Assembly: GCA_027604185.1 (NCBI GenBank)
Contig: JADGKB010000109.1
Location: 1-44,397, forward strand
Origin: Boothiomyces macroporosus
Taxonomy: Eukaryota; Chytridiomycota; Chytridiomycetes; Rhizophydiales; Terramycetaceae
DNA: 44,397 nucleotides
Direction: 5' to 3'
How positions within the stretch are numbered: position 1 is the stretch's first letter; each line of letters begins with the position of its first letter. Shown here one piece after another: positions 1-8,740 of the stretch. The position numbers and the translations under genes are program-made. The notes under the pieces were generated by a model that had not been told where the DNA came from, searched no databases, and saw nothing but the letters and a program-made list of their open reading frames with translations.

Positions 1-257
1 ATTTTGATCAAAATGGAATAGAATACCTTGAATGGCCACCACAATCGCCAGATTTGAACCCTATCGAAAATATTTGGGGATATATTAAGCAAAAGCTGTA
101 TACTCAGGAAACATTTCCTTGCAACAAAAATGAATTAATTACGCGTGTCACTCAAATTTGGGATGAAATTGATATGGAAATGTTAGAAAGGCTTGCTGAT
201 AGTGTCTTCAAGCGATTAGATTTAGTTGTAAAAAACAAAGGTGGTTGGATAAAGTAA
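1..257 (+). mobile_element. Tc1/mariner-type transposase, C-terminal part (cut by window edge)
   Basis: An open frame runs from base 3 to the TAA at 255-257 and encodes the C-terminal end of a DDE transposase. It contains the diagnostic block WPPQSPDLNPIENIWGYIK, which carries the third acidic catalytic residue (E of PIEN) of the Tc1/mariner superfamily. About 60 residues of helical tail follow, ending in KGGWIK. The start and the first two catalytic aspartates lie outside the window, so intactness cannot be judged. The AT-rich stretch after the stop, and the sequence near 291-310 (GGTACAAGTGCGGTTGAC), is where a terminal inverted repeat would be expected. Its partner is off the left edge, so this is unverified. 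The family call is firm; activity is unknown. Confidence 0.85.
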
Positions 258-544
258 TAAAGTCTATTTTTTTTTAATTTTTTTGCGGTACAAGTGCGGT
301 TGACAAACAATAGTTGCAAAGGTATAGCCAACTACAATCGTCCACCAAACTAACGAGACTTTGAGACATTTCTAAATAGTTGATCAATAGTCACTGTAAA
401 AAGTCAAATCTAGAATCCTTGGACTTTATCTACAACTAGCTATCCGAACCCTTTACAATCATGATTTCTAAAATGATACCAACGATACGGCTTGCAGGTT
501 AGTGAAATCAGACTCTTACAATGGCAGATACTTGATTTATTCTT

Positions 545-802
545 TTATCGAGGCTCATAGAGCCTGTGCTTCTTTCCATGCTTTTCGCACCATTCTTTAA
601 CTTTAGTAGGATCTGAACTCCAATACATTGCGGTATCCATGTTGTCCTGCACTGTCACTGTTCCCTCCTCCAATCGAAAGACCTTAGCGGCATCGTGTTG
701 GTTTCCGTCAATAAAGAGAGCTGTGCCGTCATAGGAAACCCCATCCTCCAACCTCATGCAATCGTTTTGTATATCAGGGTTATCACTGTAATGTCTCGGC
801 AT
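545..802 (-). CDS. Small hypothetical protein (85 aa)
   Basis: The frame runs from an ATG at 800-802 to a stop at 545-547. It starts MPRHYSDNPDIQND and ends HGKKHRLYEPR. The composition is balanced and protein-like, with an acidic middle, a segment FIDGNQHDAAKVFRLEEGTV and a basic tail. There is no signal peptide or membrane segment, and I do not recognise a family. A longer open frame continues upstream to 916, but it would overlap the first F-box gene, whose start at 825 is well supported, so I use the internal ATG. If real, the gene is divergent from the F-box gene with only 22 bases between the two ATGs. It could also be a gene remnant. Confidence 0.4.
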   Translation of the reverse strand: MPRHYSDNPDIQNDCMRLEDGVSYDGTALFIDGNQHDAAKVFRLEEGTVTVQDNMDTAMYWSSDPTKVKEWCEKHGKKHRLYEPR

Positions 803-824
803 TAATTTTTGCTCAGTTTCAAAA

Positions 825-2459
825 ATGCATCTCCAGCATTTACACACAGAATTGCTGCATTCAGTATTAGGATACATGGAGGGGACAGATATCCTGTTTC
901 TTTCTCTTACCAACAAGTCATTTTATCAATATCTTGGCCCATTCCGAGCGATGACTTCAGCAGTGAAATACAGGGAACTGATCTGGCCAGTGCTCTACCT
1001 TACCAAACAAAACATTACTTGCTGTGGACCGCAATTGGACGAATTACTAATGGAATTCAAAAAGATGAAGCTGACAAACCAAAATATTGTTGTGGAATCG
1101 AGTATTTGCTATGGAATCATCTCGTACTTGCCAAAATCTCTGAATTTAAAATTAATTATCGATTCGGAATCAGTAAACAGTATCTTGGAAAGTATATTCG
1201 AAAATTGCAGAATAACCGAATTGGATTTAAGCAGAAAACATTTATCAGCTGTTGTAGATTTTGTGATTAAAAATGTTGGCAAAATGAAATATTTAAAAGA
1301 GTTAAATGTCAAGACACATCTTGCAGTAAATTGGAAGGATTTCTCGGATTCATTAGGCAATTCAACATTGAATATCTTGGCACCACCAATTTACATTCCT
1401 CTAAATGAATGCGACTACTTTTTCTCATCGATTTACAAAGCCGGGCTAAAAGAATTAAACTTGTCCTTCATTTTTATAGATGGAGATACCTTGGCAAAGT
1501 TACTGGTACATTTACCGCATTTCAAGTCGTTGGAAACGCTGAAGCTTGAAAGATGCGGGCTGCACGATGTAAATGCTGTTGATCTTGCGAAAAAGTTGCC
1601 AGAAAGTAATATCCAGCAATTGGAATTGGTCAATAATGAATTGTCATACGCAGGCTTGGAGATTATATTCAAAGCGCTTCCATTAACAAATATCCATTTG
1701 CTTGATATTGAAAATAATGATTTAGAGGGACAGCGGTGGGCTAGGACAGTCCATATCAGTTCTAGAATTAGGGCTTCAATGGATAAACCTTACTGGGATA
1801 GCTGCCAAAAAGCTATAACTAGAACTATAGCAAAGACCAAATTACAATTATATGAAATGTCGATAACTAATCCCCATTTAGAAAGGTTTCTCAAAGAAGC
1901 AGTTCAATCGAAACTGAAAAAACTTGTATTGATGGGATGTCTGTCAAACATTGGTGGTAAAATCGAACTCTGTGGAGATGATGGTGCCATTATATTGTCA
2001 AAGTATGTTAATCAATTACCAATTAACAAACTTGTAATATTTGATTGTGATATTGCCCACTTGGGCTTTGTAAAGCTATTCAATAACCTTACAAAACCAA
2101 ATTCTATTCAACAGATGGTCATTGATAGCAACTCTATTAGTGCGAATACGATAAAAGAGATCTCCAGTGTTATTCCCCTGACTTTTTTATATGAACTGAC
2201 AATTAGAAACGCGGATTTGACTGATGAAGCGTTAGAGCATTTAGGACATTCGATTGCTCTATCAAGATTAAAAGTGGTTAAATTATCAGGGAATACCTGT
2301 TTAACTGCTGGAGGGATATTGAAGTTTATTGGTTTGATTAAGAATACCAGGATTCATCATGTTGAATTTAAGGATATTTTCTCTGGTAATCAAAGGAAAG
2401 ATGTCCTGCGAAAAATGTTTGAGATATGGGGTCCAAGGCCAGTGAACTTTAGATTATAA
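825..2459 (+). CDS. F-box/leucine-rich-repeat protein (544 aa)
   Basis: The N-terminal 40 residues (MHLQHLHTELLHSVLGYMEG, then DILFLSLTNKSF) form an F-box-like helix pair. The rest is a series of RNI-type leucine-rich repeats of the pattern LxxLxLxxN or LKxLxLERC (for example near residues 240-300 and 455-505). Proteins of this layout are usually substrate receptors of SCF ubiquitin ligases, with the F-box binding Skp1 and the repeats binding targets. That role is inferred; no substrate can be proposed. The start is chosen because it aligns with the MDLQAFP and MDLQAIP starts of the two paralogues at 2538 and 10396. It is a single exon, the first of a tandem pair, 48 bases from the next gene. 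Identity to the paralogues is clear at the N-terminus and in the overall layout, but the repeats have diverged strongly. Confidence 0.8.
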   Translation: MHLQHLHTELLHSVLGYMEGTDILFLSLTNKSFYQYLGPFRAMTSAVKYRELIWPVLYLTKQNITCCGPQLDELLMEFKKMKLTNQNIVVESSICYGIISYLPKSLNLKLIIDSESVNSILESIFENCRITELDLSRKHLSAVVDFVIKNVGKMKYLKELNVKTHLAVNWKDFSDSLGNSTLNILAPPIYIPLNECDYFFSSIYKAGLKELNLSFIFIDGDTLAKLLVHLPHFKSLETLKLERCGLHDVNAVDLAKKLPESNIQQLELVNNELSYAGLEIIFKALPLTNIHLLDIENNDLEGQRWARTVHISSRIRASMDKPYWDSCQKAITRTIAKTKLQLYEMSITNPHLERFLKEAVQSKLKKLVLMGCLSNIGGKIELCGDDGAIILSKYVNQLPINKLVIFDCDIAHLGFVKLFNNLTKPNSIQQMVIDSNSISANTIKEISSVIPLTFLYELTIRNADLTDEALEHLGHSIALSRLKVVKLSGNTCLTAGGILKFIGLIKNTRIHHVEFKDIFSGNQRKDVLRKMFEIWGPRPVNFRL

Positions 2460-2507
2460 TATAGAAAATGTAAATTAACTCTCCCAATACATCTTTTCTA
2501 TTAAAAA

Positions 2508-4124
2508 ATGTTGAAAAAATTTAGAAATTTCCATTCAATGGACTTGCAAGCTTTTCCTGTTGAACTGCAGTATTCAATCATTGATTACCTGGCTGGAGAT
2601 GATATCCTCAACCTATCTCTAACAAACAAATATTTCTTTGCATTTCTCTCTCCATTTCAAAAACTAAGTTCAATAATGGCGGTTGGTTTACTAGGAGAAA
2701 TCTGGCCAACGATCGATTTGGAAAATTGGAATGTACGAGAAGACAAGCTGAAAAACTTTGGTTTCAATGAATGCCGATTCAAATTTCAGAGCATTTCGAT
2801 ATCAGCAAGTGTTTTGAACACGCTAGAGAATTTACCACCGTCAAAAGAATTGATAATATCAATGGATAGCAAAACTGATCCAGAGTGTCTTGCAACAGTA
2901 TTTAAACAAGACGTAACTGATCTTGAAATTGGAAAGCTGTTTGATGTAGATTTTGATCTGTGGAAAGCTATTCCAACACTGACTAAATTAAAGACTTTAC
3001 GAATGGGATATGATACGAAAATTGATTGGAAATTTCTTGTTGGATTAATACCAAAAACAAAAGTCGAGATTTTAGCAGTAGAATCCGCCATTTTTACCCC
3101 CGATTCATTATATTTATTTGAAAATCTGGCTCGGTTAAATCTCAAAGAATTGCATTTATCTAGAAGCAGTTTTATGAATATTCATATAGAGAAATTAGCG
3201 AAATCTCTTCCTTTTACGTCAATCAAGTATTTGGAACTGCGCGATTGTTCAATTGGTGATCATGGAGCGAAAACAATTTCCAAAGTACTCCGGGATACGC
3301 AATTGCATTATTTAGGACTTGAGAATAACAGAATTACATCTGAAGGATTAGAGCATTTATCAGAAGGGATAATGAATTCAAAATTAAAACGCCTGGAAAT
3401 CAATTTGAATGATTTTGATGACGATGATTGGTATCTATTGTATAGAAAGTTACCATATACTTGTCTAGAGTCACTAGAAGTGGGTTTAATTGGCGAAATG
3501 TCCCAATTAGCTTTAGCATCAACTTTAAGCAAGTCCAAAGTAACCAAACTAGCAATAATGTACTGTAGTGATTACCACAACAATCTTACACAAGCTATAA
3601 AAGATTCCAAATTAAAAACACTGGAAATAGTTGATGAAGCAAGTGAAGATGGCGATCCAAGTATCTTGGGAAACCTAGCCAAGTATCTTCCGTGTGAGGC
3701 TTTATACATTGAACAAGTCGGTCCTTCTAGTATCCTGACCATTTTCCAAAATCTAAAACAGTCAAAAGTGAAAAAGTTTGGAGTTTGGGACACACCACTA
3801 AACGAAATAATGCCATTTGTTGCAAAAGAAATTTGCAAAACAAACTTGGTGACACTATCATTTCAAATTGGTTTTTTGACTGATGAATCAATCTTGTACC
3901 TAGCTGATGGATTAAACGCGGGCAAATTACGAAACTTGGATTTATCTAGCAACCCAGAAATAACAGTTGATGGAATATTGCAGTTTGTTGATAAAGTAAA
4001 GAACAGCAGTCTGCAACAACTGGCATTTAGGGATATTTTCAAAAGTAGAAAAGATAAAGAGATGGCAATGTCCAAGGTGCGCAGAATCCTTGAACATAAT
4101 TATAGATTATATGTCAGTTTTTAA
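2508..4124 (+). CDS. F-box/leucine-rich-repeat protein, tandem paralogue (538 aa)
   Basis: Same architecture as the upstream gene. An F-box-like N-terminus (MDLQAFPVELQYSIIDYLAG, then DDILNLSLTNKYF) is followed by RNI-type leucine-rich repeats up to the C-terminus, including LKELHLSRSSF and LRNLDLSSNPEITVDGILQF. The last repeat closely matches the end of the first paralogue, which has GNTCLTAGGILKFI. The first ATG is at 2508, but the ATG at 2538 (residue 11) aligns with the paralogue starts and is equally likely. It is a single exon. The stop at 4122-4124 lies 10 bases from the stop of the convergent GTPase gene, so the two transcripts must overlap at their 3' ends. The SCF-adaptor role is inferred from the family. 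Confidence 0.8.
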   Translation: MLKKFRNFHSMDLQAFPVELQYSIIDYLAGDDILNLSLTNKYFFAFLSPFQKLSSIMAVGLLGEIWPTIDLENWNVREDKLKNFGFNECRFKFQSISISASVLNTLENLPPSKELIISMDSKTDPECLATVFKQDVTDLEIGKLFDVDFDLWKAIPTLTKLKTLRMGYDTKIDWKFLVGLIPKTKVEILAVESAIFTPDSLYLFENLARLNLKELHLSRSSFMNIHIEKLAKSLPFTSIKYLELRDCSIGDHGAKTISKVLRDTQLHYLGLENNRITSEGLEHLSEGIMNSKLKRLEINLNDFDDDDWYLLYRKLPYTCLESLEVGLIGEMSQLALASTLSKSKVTKLAIMYCSDYHNNLTQAIKDSKLKTLEIVDEASEDGDPSILGNLAKYLPCEALYIEQVGPSSILTIFQNLKQSKVKKFGVWDTPLNEIMPFVAKEICKTNLVTLSFQIGFLTDESILYLADGLNAGKLRNLDLSSNPEITVDGILQFVDKVKNSSLQQLAFRDIFKSRKDKEMAMSKVRRILEHNYRLYVSF

Positions 4125-4134
4125 TATTATTTTA

Positions 4135-5274
4135 TTATGCTTTTCGTTTAAACACTTGGACAACATCTGAATCTTCAATTACATGGCTGAGCCCTACTCT
4201 TTGTGGTGTATGTTTTGCAGAAGTTCCCCACACTAGTGCAAACTTGAATTCATCAACCAAGCTTTTATGGATACCTTTACATACTTGTTCAACTGTTACT
4301 CCACGTTTAAGAATTAAACCACCATCAAAATCAGGATACTCTCCCCTCTTTTTAGTGTACACTCTAATCAAATCTAAATGGTGCCAGAGTTGGTGAATTA
4401 GGTAGTCCAAATTGATATCAGCCTCGCAAGATATAACTACAGTGTTATCTTGCCTTGCTAATCTGTCAACTTCTTCGATGGATACTTGGTCAATCTTGTT
4501 GTAGCAATAAATGCACTTGATATACTTGCGGTTTCCCAGTACAACATCAATGAATTGATCAACAGTCGCGACTTCTCTAATTAATACCTCAGCGTTATGA
4601 ATCTTGTAATCATGCAAAATACTGTAAACAATCTTTTGATTCAAGTGCGTTAGCGGACACGTTGCGTTAAAGAAAATACCGCCTCCTTTCTTTACTTTAA
4701 AGTAAATGTTTGGCCGTTTGGTATTGATTCTAATTCCGACAGCTTCCAATTCCATTTCCAATAGCTCACGCTGTTTTGGTCCTTTGGTTGCATCCAGCAT
4801 CATCTATTGTTAGTACAGAGTACCAGAATCAAATCAGCAGTTTGCGCTACAGCAATTACTTGCCTTCCTCTTCCAACACCTTGAGCAGCACCTTCAATGA
4901 TACCTTATTAGCAACAGAATACCTGGCAAATCAAGCAATTGAATTTGCGCACCATTGTATTGTATTTTACCAGGAATGCAAGTAAGAGTCGTAAACTCAT
5001 ATCCAGCAACTTCAGATTTAGTTTGTGTGCACTTGGACAATAATGTTGATTTACCAACACTAGGGAAACCGACCATGGCTACCCTAGCATCACCCGATCG
5101 AACTACATCAAAACCTTGGCCTTTTGGCCCAGCTTTTCCGGTAGGTTCCAACAGCATTGTTCGGTACTTGGCCAGCTTTGCTTTTAATAGACCCAAATGG
5201 TATTCGGTAGCTTTGTTTTTCTGAGTCCTGTTGATTTCTCTTTCGATATCCGCAATCTTTTCCAGAATCCCCAT
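4135..5274 (-). CDS. RBG2: DRG2/Rbg2-type developmentally regulated GTP-binding protein (366 aa, 2 tiny introns)
   Basis: Obg-like translation GTPase. The N-terminus [20 protein letters not shown] is typical of the DRG family. G1 is [10 protein letters not shown]3 is DLPG, G4 is NKID, and the C-terminal TGS-like domain includes [17 protein letters not shown]. The segments MMLDATKG and [12 protein letters not shown] match DRG2 rather than DRG1. DRG proteins act with a DFRP partner on ribosomes. Two introns restore the frame: 4904-4922 (19 nt), inside the G3 region after DLPG, and 4804-4823 (20 nt), which carries a perfect TACTAAC branch site six bases before its end. Splicing gives [20 protein letters not shown] between the exons, as expected for the family. 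Length is close to the usual 364-367 residues. It is convergent with the F-box gene, stops 10 bases apart. Confidence 0.93.
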
Positions 5275-5456
5275 TTTAGATTGTGAAAAACTTTGCTCTT
5301 TGGAAATTGTTTTGTAATTTCAACTGGCCATTTCATGCATCATTCATCTATGGAGGGTTAGTAACACGGGGACGTTCTCTTTTGTCCGCACACTTCATCT
5401 CGCCTAAGAGACATAATAGTAGCTATAATAGAATGCTAAATAACAGTATTTATTAT

Positions 5457-5879
5457 TTATTTCTTGGAGACACCACGGACCTTCTTTGGTCTCAATGGCT
5501 TTGGTTCTCCTTGAGATTGAATGATTCTAGATACTCTGGCAAGGGCAGCATCAACCAAATCTGGTCTGTATTTTCCAAGGATATTTTTGACAGATTTAGC
5601 GACTTGTCTAACGTTTCCTTTCAAAGTGATGTTAATGTTGGCTGATTTAACTTGAAGTCCAGCGTTTTGCTTCTTGATGGTCAAAACAACTCCCTTTTCT
5701 GCTGGGGTAATGGTAACAGACTAATTGTTAATATAAAGTACTTTTGGAGAGAATCCAGTCAATTTGAGGGATTGCTTGTTGAGCAAGTTTCCAGCTTCCT
5801 TTGAGAGTTGAATTCCGTTACGCTTAACGAGGGAAGAGGTGTTTGCGCGGTTCAAGAGCCAAGTAAGATCAGAGGACAT
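5457..5879 (-). CDS. RPL28: 60S ribosomal protein eL28 (133 aa, 1 intron)
   Basis: Large-subunit ribosomal protein of the eL28 family, absent from budding yeasts but present in most other eukaryotes. The protein starts MSSDLTWLLNRANTSSLVKR and ends in the basic tail PKPLRPKKVRGVSKK. KYRPDLVDAALARVSRIIQSQ matches the conserved C-terminal half. One intron of 21 nt (5721-5741) separates FSPK from SVTITPAEKGVVL. Its length is a multiple of three, but its last codon in the reading frame is TAG, so unspliced message would terminate there. A CCCTAACCCT element lies 67-76 bases upstream of the ATG (see the regulatory entry). Same strand as DRG2, about 180 bases upstream of it. Confidence 0.93.
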
Positions 5880-6094
5880 TTTAAAAAGTAAGGTTCTTCA
5901 TTGCCAGATTTTTTTTTCAAAAAGCCACATTCGGAGAAAATGTAGCCCTAACCCTCGATGGATCCTGACGAGAGAAGTTGATTGCAAGATGCTGGTTTAG
6001 AATCAAAATCTGTATTGGTTTTTAGTAATCTCGATATCTCATATACGAACTGGTTGATAATGAGAATTATGGTAAGAATATCGTGAGCTGATGT
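5880..6094. promoter_or_regulatory. eL28 upstream region with a TTAGGG-type box
   Basis: On the minus strand, the region before the eL28 ATG contains AGGGTTAGGG (5946-5955 on the plus strand as CCCTAACCCT). TTAGGG-type boxes bound by Tbf1-like factors are a known feature of ribosomal-protein promoters in several fungi. I infer a similar role from position alone. Nothing else in this stretch looks coding. Confidence 0.4.
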
Positions 6095-6340
6095 ATGGAT
6101 TCAGAGCAACTTGATCCCTTATTGCAGTGCTTCAATCTGCTTACCATGGTAAGAAAGGAAGCGATTGAGATTAAGCAGCACCAAATAACACAACTCTAAA
6201 AGGAAGCGATTGAGATTAAGCAGCACCAAATAACACAACTCCAAAAATATGTCGTACCACCATTTTATATACCGTCTTCTCTGATATCAATGCGATATGC
6301 AAGTGGGGTGCTCTCCATTGAATATCAAAATGAGTGGTGA
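6095..6340 (+). pseudogene. Short ORF interrupted by a stop within a 45-bp tandem duplication
   Basis: An ATG at 6095 opens a frame beginning MDSEQLDPLLQCFNLLTM that hits TAA at 6197-6199 after 34 codons. The same frame continues through a second copy of KEAIEIKQHQITQL and on to KYVVPPFYIPSSLISMRY before TGA at 6338-6340. The cause is a direct duplication of 45 bases (6154-6198 and 6199-6243). The only difference I see is T6197 versus C6242, which makes TAA in copy 1 and CAA (Gln) in copy 2. The coiled-coil-like repeat and the continuing frame suggest a small gene that was duplicated internally and broken. A GTAAG sits just before the repeat at 6149, so splicing over the stop is conceivable but would need an intron far longer than any other here. 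Family not recognised. Confidence 0.35.
6154..6243 (+). repeat. 45-bp direct tandem repeat, two copies
   Basis: Copies at 6154-6198 and 6199-6243 share 44 of 45 bases. The unit is 15 codons long, so the duplication keeps the reading frame of the surrounding ORF. Confidence 0.9.
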
Positions 6341-6384
6341 CTAATTCACACGTTATTTTTCTTTCAAAAAAAAATAAACTTGGA

Positions 6385-7361
6385 ATGACCTCTAGCAAAC
6401 ATGATTTCTGGGTGAACTTTGGGGCTGGAGGAGCTGCAGGCCTAAGTAAATATTTTTAATATATAGTTGGAGCTACAATAACATGTCCCTTGGAAGTAGT
6501 TAAAACAAGACTGCAATCATCGTTTTATAGATCACAAGAAGTAGCGCTGCAATCAAGAAATCCTGTTAGGATAGCTGCTCATCATATGGTCGGTGTAGTA
6601 GGAATATTAAAAAATATTTATCAGACAGAGGGAATAACGGCCTTGTGGAAAGGACTTGGGCCAAACTTAGTTGGTGTAGTACCAGCGAGAGCTGTATATT
6701 TCTCTGTCTACAACAAAGGAAAAGCGATATATAGTAAATGGAATGGCGAGGAGAATTCCAAAGTCCACATGATATCAGCCTTCACAGCTGGTTTAGCTAC
6801 TGCATCATTCTCCAATCCAATCTGGCTGATTAAAACTCGAATGCAATTACAGTCCGAGCAAGTAATTAAAACCGGGATAGTACAGTACAAAAACTCTTTT
6901 GATTGCGCAGTTAAAGTATTTAAACAAGAAGGAATAGTTGGATTCTATAGAGGCTTCTCTGCTTCAATGCTTGGATTAGGTGAATCTACTTTTCAATTTG
7001 TGATGTATGAATATTTCAAAAAGAATATCTTGGTAGTAAAGCAAAAGAAAGATCCAGATGCGACATTAAGTAATAACGATCTAACGTAGGTGTTGTGGAG
7101 ACTACTGTTGCTTCAGCTACTTCTAAATTTATTGCTGCTGTTACAACATATCCACATGAAGTTATTCGTACAAGGCTAAGACAGACTCCGCAAAACGGGG
7201 TGAGGAAATACACTGGATTGGTGCAGTGTGCTAAACTTATTTACAGAGAAGAGGGCATGATTGCATTGTATGGTGGTATGGCTGCCCACTTGATGAGGGT
7301 AGTACCTAATGCTGCCATTTTGTTTGTTTCATATGAGCTTATAATGTCATTCATAAAGTAA
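6385..7361 (+). CDS. RIM2: Mitochondrial carrier, pyrimidine nucleotide type (Rim2/SLC25A33/36-like; 311 aa, 2 introns)
   Basis: Inner-membrane carrier with three tandem repeats, each with the carrier signature: PLEVVKTRLQ, PIWLIKTRMQ and PHEVIRTRLR. The Trp in place of the acidic residue in repeat 2 (NPIWLIKTR) and the third motif YPHEVIRTRLR are typical of the Rim2/SLC25A33/SLC25A36 group, which moves pyrimidine nucleotides into the matrix. The start is the ATG at 6385 (MTSSKHDFWVNFGAGGAAGL). Introns are 6446-6466 (21 nt, in-frame TAA) and 7070-7089 (20 nt, CTAAC branch site). Splicing joins DATLS to VVETTVASATSKF as in the homologues. Length is normal. Substrate specificity is inferred from family motifs. 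Confidence 0.88.
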
Positions 7362-7539
7362 TACAAATCATTTCACTTTAAAGGACCAAATGTGTCTTTA
7401 ATTGATCCGCGTTTCTTTAAACCTGGGTCATAATTTCGACAGCTAATCGTGAACTTCTTGATAAGCAATACATTTTCCATCTACTGGTTAAAGTTCAGAA
7501 AGCGACTAATAAATTGCATTCAAATGAATCAGTCTTTAT

Positions 7540-8418
7540 TCAATCTTTACCATTAGCACCGCTTGTAAGTACTTTTTTTGACGGGGTGCTTCTACTAATC
7601 TGTTCTTTATTGCCACCATCAGATAATTCGGCAGCAAGCATGGAACAAATCGCGTAATTGATCAAAATATCTGCAACACTCCCAATAAAAGATACAAACC
7701 GTCCATCATCGCTCAAAACCGGGCTGAGCATAACTAATCCAATCAAAGAATTGAGGATCTGAATTCCAGAAATCCTAACGTATCCTTTACCCAATTTTCT
7801 AACTATTCCATCCGCTAGTTTGGCTATATCTCGTACTTCGTATAATACCCACAGTGTAGAAAATAGACGAGGGATACATACTACACATAGAACCAGATTT
7901 CCTAGGGTCAAGTCGTCAAATATTGCTGGGAGCTGCACGTATGCACTTAGATATGCCATGAATACCATCAGACCACTAAAAAACATTCCAACAGTTACAA
8001 TTATTCTTGGTGCTTGGATAATAAACCTCTGATTTGGTCTAACTGCTTTCATAATTGCCAAAAACTGTACGAATTCGCCGTTCGCAATCAGAGTAACGAA
8101 TATCCACCAGAATAGAGATGCAAGCACTCCCAATGCATTATTAGTGCTTGGAGAAAACACATGCAAATGAATAAACATTACAATTACATAGTAAATGTTG
8201 ACTCCTACAAAGTATGCAATGGCTGCAAACCTGGTTGATCTTTTTGAAGTAACAGCTAGTGTGACCAAGTCTGCAGCCAGCAATAACACCAGAATGAATT
8301 CAGCCATCCTATCATACGCCGTATCATCTACAAACAATCCAGGACTCCTAGGTACCAATTGTGTAGCACTTGTCGCATGTATAATTGAGGGTAATAGCAA
8401 GAATGAAATTGTACCCAT
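7540..8418 (-). CDS. Polytopic membrane protein of unknown function (292 aa)
   Basis: Single-exon gene starting MGTISFLLLPSIIHATSA, a probable signal peptide. About six or seven hydrophobic helices follow: near residues 38-58 (FILVLLLAADLVTLAV), 64-87, 95-125, 137-158, 170-195, 215-235 and 240-262. A hydrophilic C-terminal tail of about 30 residues ends SKKVLTSGANGKD. The layout (lumenal N-terminus, roughly seven helices, polar tail) resembles small seven-helix receptors or sensors, but I see no family motif and make no functional call. It converges with the mitochondrial carrier (stops 178 bases apart). The 8419-8740 spacer is its probable promoter. Confidence 0.7.
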   Translation of the reverse strand: MGTISFLLLPSIIHATSATQLVPRSPGLFVDDTAYDRMAEFILVLLLAADLVTLAVTSKRSTRFAAIAYFVGVNIYYVIVMFIHLHVFSPSTNNALGVLASLFWWIFVTLIANGEFVQFLAIMKAVRPNQRFIIQAPRIIVTVGMFFSGLMVFMAYLSAYVQLPAIFDDLTLGNLVLCVVCIPRLFSTLWVLYEVRDIAKLADGIVRKLGKGYVRISGIQILNSLIGLVMLSPVLSDDGRFVSFIGSVADILINYAICSMLAAELSDGGNKEQISRSTPSKKVLTSGANGKD

Positions 8419-8740
8419 ACTTTAATTGTACTGTGAAAAAACGGGTGCAGAAAATCAATAATATTTGAATGACGTCGATAGAGAAAGTATTCATTTGAAA
8501 ACGATGATGGCGTACCAGTAACAATACATTTTCATAGCTTCTTGATAGTTTGGATTGTCTCTTTGTTGGAAACCTTTTAGATTGGACTCTTATCGCGTCT
8601 ATGGGATGGAATTAAATATTCGCCTTAACGGCTAATATTTGACTACAGTTGATCTACAAGGACGAATATATTTTTGTCCTTTCTTGATGAAATCCCTTCC
8701 TCAAGTCTTTGAAAAATAGTAACGTGAAAATGAATGTATT
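8419..8740. other. Intergenic spacer with an imperfect inverted repeat
   Basis: No gene found in these 322 bases. An 11-base inverted repeat (AAATATTCGCC at 8614-8624 and GGCTAATATTT at 8630-8640, one mismatch, 5-base loop) lies between the membrane-protein start and the F-box/LRR stop. It could be a 3'-end hairpin of the F-box transcript. Confidence 0.5.

Noticed and set aside
809..1270. 153-codon plus-strand ORF overlapping the first F-box gene
   Set aside because: Out-of-frame shadow of the F-box/LRR coding sequence; no domain.
5283..5645. 120-codon plus-strand ORF opposite eL28
   Set aside because: Antisense to a firmly identified ribosomal protein gene.
5944..5955. CCCTAACCC as telomeric repeat
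   Set aside because: Only about one and a half units, internal and next to a ribosomal-protein start; a promoter box is the better reading.
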